Assembly (NCBI GenBank): GCA_023053545.1
Contig: JAKZAN010000006.1
Span: 10,572,351 to 10,636,350, forward strand
Reading direction: 5' to 3'
Length of the DNA: 64,000 nt
Origin: Lepidurus packardi
Taxonomy: Eukaryota; Arthropoda; Branchiopoda; Notostraca; Triopsidae
The notes under the pieces are model-generated. The model searched no databases, was not told where the DNA came from, and saw only the letters and a list, made by a program, of their open reading frames with translations. Of this stretch, positions 61,845 to 64,000 are shown in pieces; the first letter of the stretch is position 1, and each line of letters starts with the position of its first letter. The position numbers and the translations under genes were made by a program.

Positions 61845-63955
61845 ATGCATAGACTAGTGGCATTAGGTGACGTTAATAGCGTCCTCAAAAACATTGCCCG
61901 TTTTGCTCAAACAAGAGGTCCCACTTTGAATATGGTTTCCGCGGCTAGTTTTAATAGTTTCGCTAACAAATTTCATATCAGACCTACTACTACTAGTCAG
62001 TCTAATCCGTACAAAATAAGAAATCAGTTCTTATCACATAAGGCTCGAGGACCTGAACAGTTTGAACTTCAAGAATCTCGCTGGGCAAATTATTGTGGGC
62101 AGCCGAATCACGAAACTCATCCACATTTGCTCGCCACGCGCGATATAATCCCCGGATTTTCCGCAGTGGATTACAGAGAGAGGCAGACTCGTTTGGTTTC
62201 TCTACTACTGGGTTCTGTTAAGGTAGAACCGATGACCCAGAGCGTTCCAACCAATCTGTCGACTCAAAATGGCGTTTTACTCGTGAGAGCATCATGTCGC
62301 CAGTACATGGCGCACAATATCCCGCATCTTTTCCGTCAAAACTCGGACTTTTTGTATTTAACTGGCTGTGAGCAACCCGAAGCGCTGCTAGTCATGGTGT
62401 TCAGTGAGAATCACATTGAAACGGCGTTATTTATGCCTCCGGTCGACAATCTCGTACGCAACTCACTTTTAATGAGGAATTTCTAAATCTGTTTTTCGGT
62501 AGACTGAAACCTGGGATGGCCCTCAGTTGTCCACGGAAGCCGCGATAACGTATTTTGGTATGGATACCGCATTTCCTTTGAATGAACTGCCGACCTATTT
62601 GGCTGGCTTGTCAAAACAGTTCCGTAAGGAGGGTTTTTGCCTCTTCTACGACAAAAACTCGCTGCGATTATCGGACGAAGGTTTCAAACACGGGAAATGG
62701 TTAAAAGAAGGCATGAAATTACTAACTGGGGAAGCCGACATTGTGAACTCGCCCACTTATTGGATCCAGCAACTCCGAGTCGTTAAAAGCGGAAAGGAAA
62801 TTGAGTTATTGCGGAAAGCATGCGGAATTGCCACAGACGCTATCAGCAAAAGCATGAAGGTACTCTATAGTTCTGTTTTTAGTTGAATTCATAACAATTA
62901 TTATTATTTATTGGAAAGCCCAAAAATTCGGGGCTGGCTGGGGAAAATGGTAGGAATTCACTAATGAAATTTAATAAAATAAAAAAACTATAGCCGCGAT
63001 CGTTTTGACGAAAGTTTAAGCCGACTTAAAAGTTAACCCAGTAAGACTTTGAGCTTATAAGCGTTGTCTTTAGCTAGGCAACTTAGATTTTGGAAGTCGA
63101 CTTTTAGTTTTAGTCTCAGTCTATAGGGAGCAATCTTGTTTCCAGACGTAAACTTAACCCTTTGTTTATTTGGCTCCTTTGTCGATATTGAACAATTCAA
63201 ATATTGCTTTGTTTATTTTCTACAAACACCACCCCGTGGGGTGGAGCAATTGTAAACTTATGCTTAGAAGCGTTCGTTTTGGACTCGAGACTTTCGAAGT
63301 TCACTTGCGTAAACTTTCAAAGTTTAGGCTAAAACGAACGGTTGTAAGCCTAAGGCAAGGAAGTTTGGCTAGTTGAAGTTGCAAAACGAGCGCGGCTTAT
63401 ATTTTTCGTTGTGCGAGTCTCTACAATAAAGAAATTTTGCGAACTTATCTAACACCGACTAGCGGTTATCGAGGACGGAGGCCGAATGCGCGGTTAGCGA
63501 TGAGGTTAGCTTACCAGAAGGGAAAATTTTACTGTTGTTGAACCCAACAATGAATGTTCCTGTTGTGGGTTATGCAGGACTTGGATTTATTAATTAAAAG
63601 ATATCCCTTTTCATATTTAGTACGGAACATTTGTGAATATTATTAGGAACAATTACCATTATTGTTATTATTATTATTGTTGTTATTTCCATAACGAATG
63701 ATTTTGTGTAGTCATTTGGATGTTACAAGTGCGTTGTTAACAGAATTGCCTTTCATGAATATTCACACCAGTCAACTGAAGATGGTTTAACGGAGCACCA
63801 AATCGAAGCCATGATCGAATACGAATGCAAGATGAAAGGAGCATCCCATTTAGCCTATCCTCCTGTTGTAGCCTCGGGTCCTCGGGCTAGTGTCATTCAT
63901 TATGGCAGAAACGATCAGTTACTGAGCTCCAGAGATCTACTTCTAGTCGACGCAG
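61845..63955 (+). CDS. XPNPEP3: Xaa-Pro aminopeptidase 3, mitochondrial (5' part)
   Basis: This M24-family metallopeptidase removes N-terminal residues preceding proline, including from imported mitochondrial proteins. Exons: 61845-62453, 62503-62859, then an exon ending at 63955; further exons lie past the window. The N-terminal region is basic and acid-poor at the start. The aminopeptidase-P N domain shows WANYCGQPNHETHPHLLATR, NSDFLYLTGCEQPEALLVMV and ETWDGPQLSTEAA; the catalytic domain begins near YPPVVASGPRASVIHYG and LLLVDAG, where the first metal-binding Asp falls. The third exon may start at 63772 (giving SMK-STEDGLTEHQ, preferred) or at 63712, which is also open. Its donor reads GTCCTT, which is weak. 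Confidence 0.88.
62860..63771 (+). other. XPNPEP3 intron 2
   Basis: This intron of about 0.9 kb is unusually long for the gene. It contains an (ATT)n-like microsatellite at about 63655-63690. No other exon is visible. Confidence 0.6.
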
Positions 63956-64000
63956 GTCCTTCAGTTCTGCTTCTCAAATTCTTATGAAATTGAACGGTTA

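Overview
The window is animal nuclear DNA, most likely from an arthropod and plausibly a small branchiopod crustacean of the Daphnia kind. The evidence is compact multi-exon genes with many 54-80 bp GT-AG introns, arthropod gene content (the R-Smad Mad, an insect-type arylalkylamine acetyltransferase-like gene, DUF4789-like and Ly6/quiver-like families) and short TTAGG arrays. The species call is inference. All gene models below were built by hand from splice sites, reading phase and family knowledge. For the complete models the exon lengths sum to a whole number of codons and every junction keeps phase.

Layout. 1-8.1 kb: no identifiable gene apart from one orphan exon candidate. 8.1-25.6 kb: a block of minus-strand genes: a GNAT acetyltransferase, histidyl-tRNA synthetase (8 coding exons plus an alternative first exon that looks mitochondrial), Mad (7 coding exons) and a NELL-type secreted glycoprotein (14 coding exons, 1038 aa). 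25.6-32.0 kb: long non-coding stretch with simple repeats. 32.0-32.9 kb: a four-exon Ly6/quiver-like GPI-anchored protein (minus). 34.3-35.5 kb: a small acidic prothymosin-like protein (plus). 36.7-38.75 kb: a compact DUF4211-like protein (plus), meeting ATP synthase subunit b (minus, 38.76-39.82 kb) tail to tail with 11 bp between stop codons.

41.6-61.3 kb is a mobile, rearranged region. A decayed BEL/Pao retroelement is followed by a large inverted duplication of an NLR/LRR-like gene, with a left arm at about 42.6-45.0 kb and a right arm at about 58.3-61.3 kb. The 13 kb between the arms holds a near-perfect 35-bp foldback, a structurally intact hAT transposon (2584 bp, 593-aa transposase, terminal repeats and 8-bp target duplication), satellite-like tandem repeats, a glycine-rich secretory gene and its broken inverted paralogue, a DUF4789-like pseudogene, MITE-like elements, a NACHT P-loop relic, and a complete type II membrane protein gene (345 aa, DxD motif) whose start codon lies in repeat-derived sequence. 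61.8 kb to the end: the 5' part of mitochondrial Xaa-Pro aminopeptidase 3 (plus), cut by the window edge.

Functional themes: translation and mitochondria (HisRS, ATP synthase b, XPNPEP3), BMP-type signalling (Mad; NELL is a chordin-like VWC/EGF secreted protein), and an unstable NLR-like/transposon cluster. The most notable new observations are the alternative mitochondrial exon of HisRS, the inverted duplication with its hAT and foldback, the GGCGCC cluster upstream of Mad, and a gene whose initiator codon derives from a repeat.
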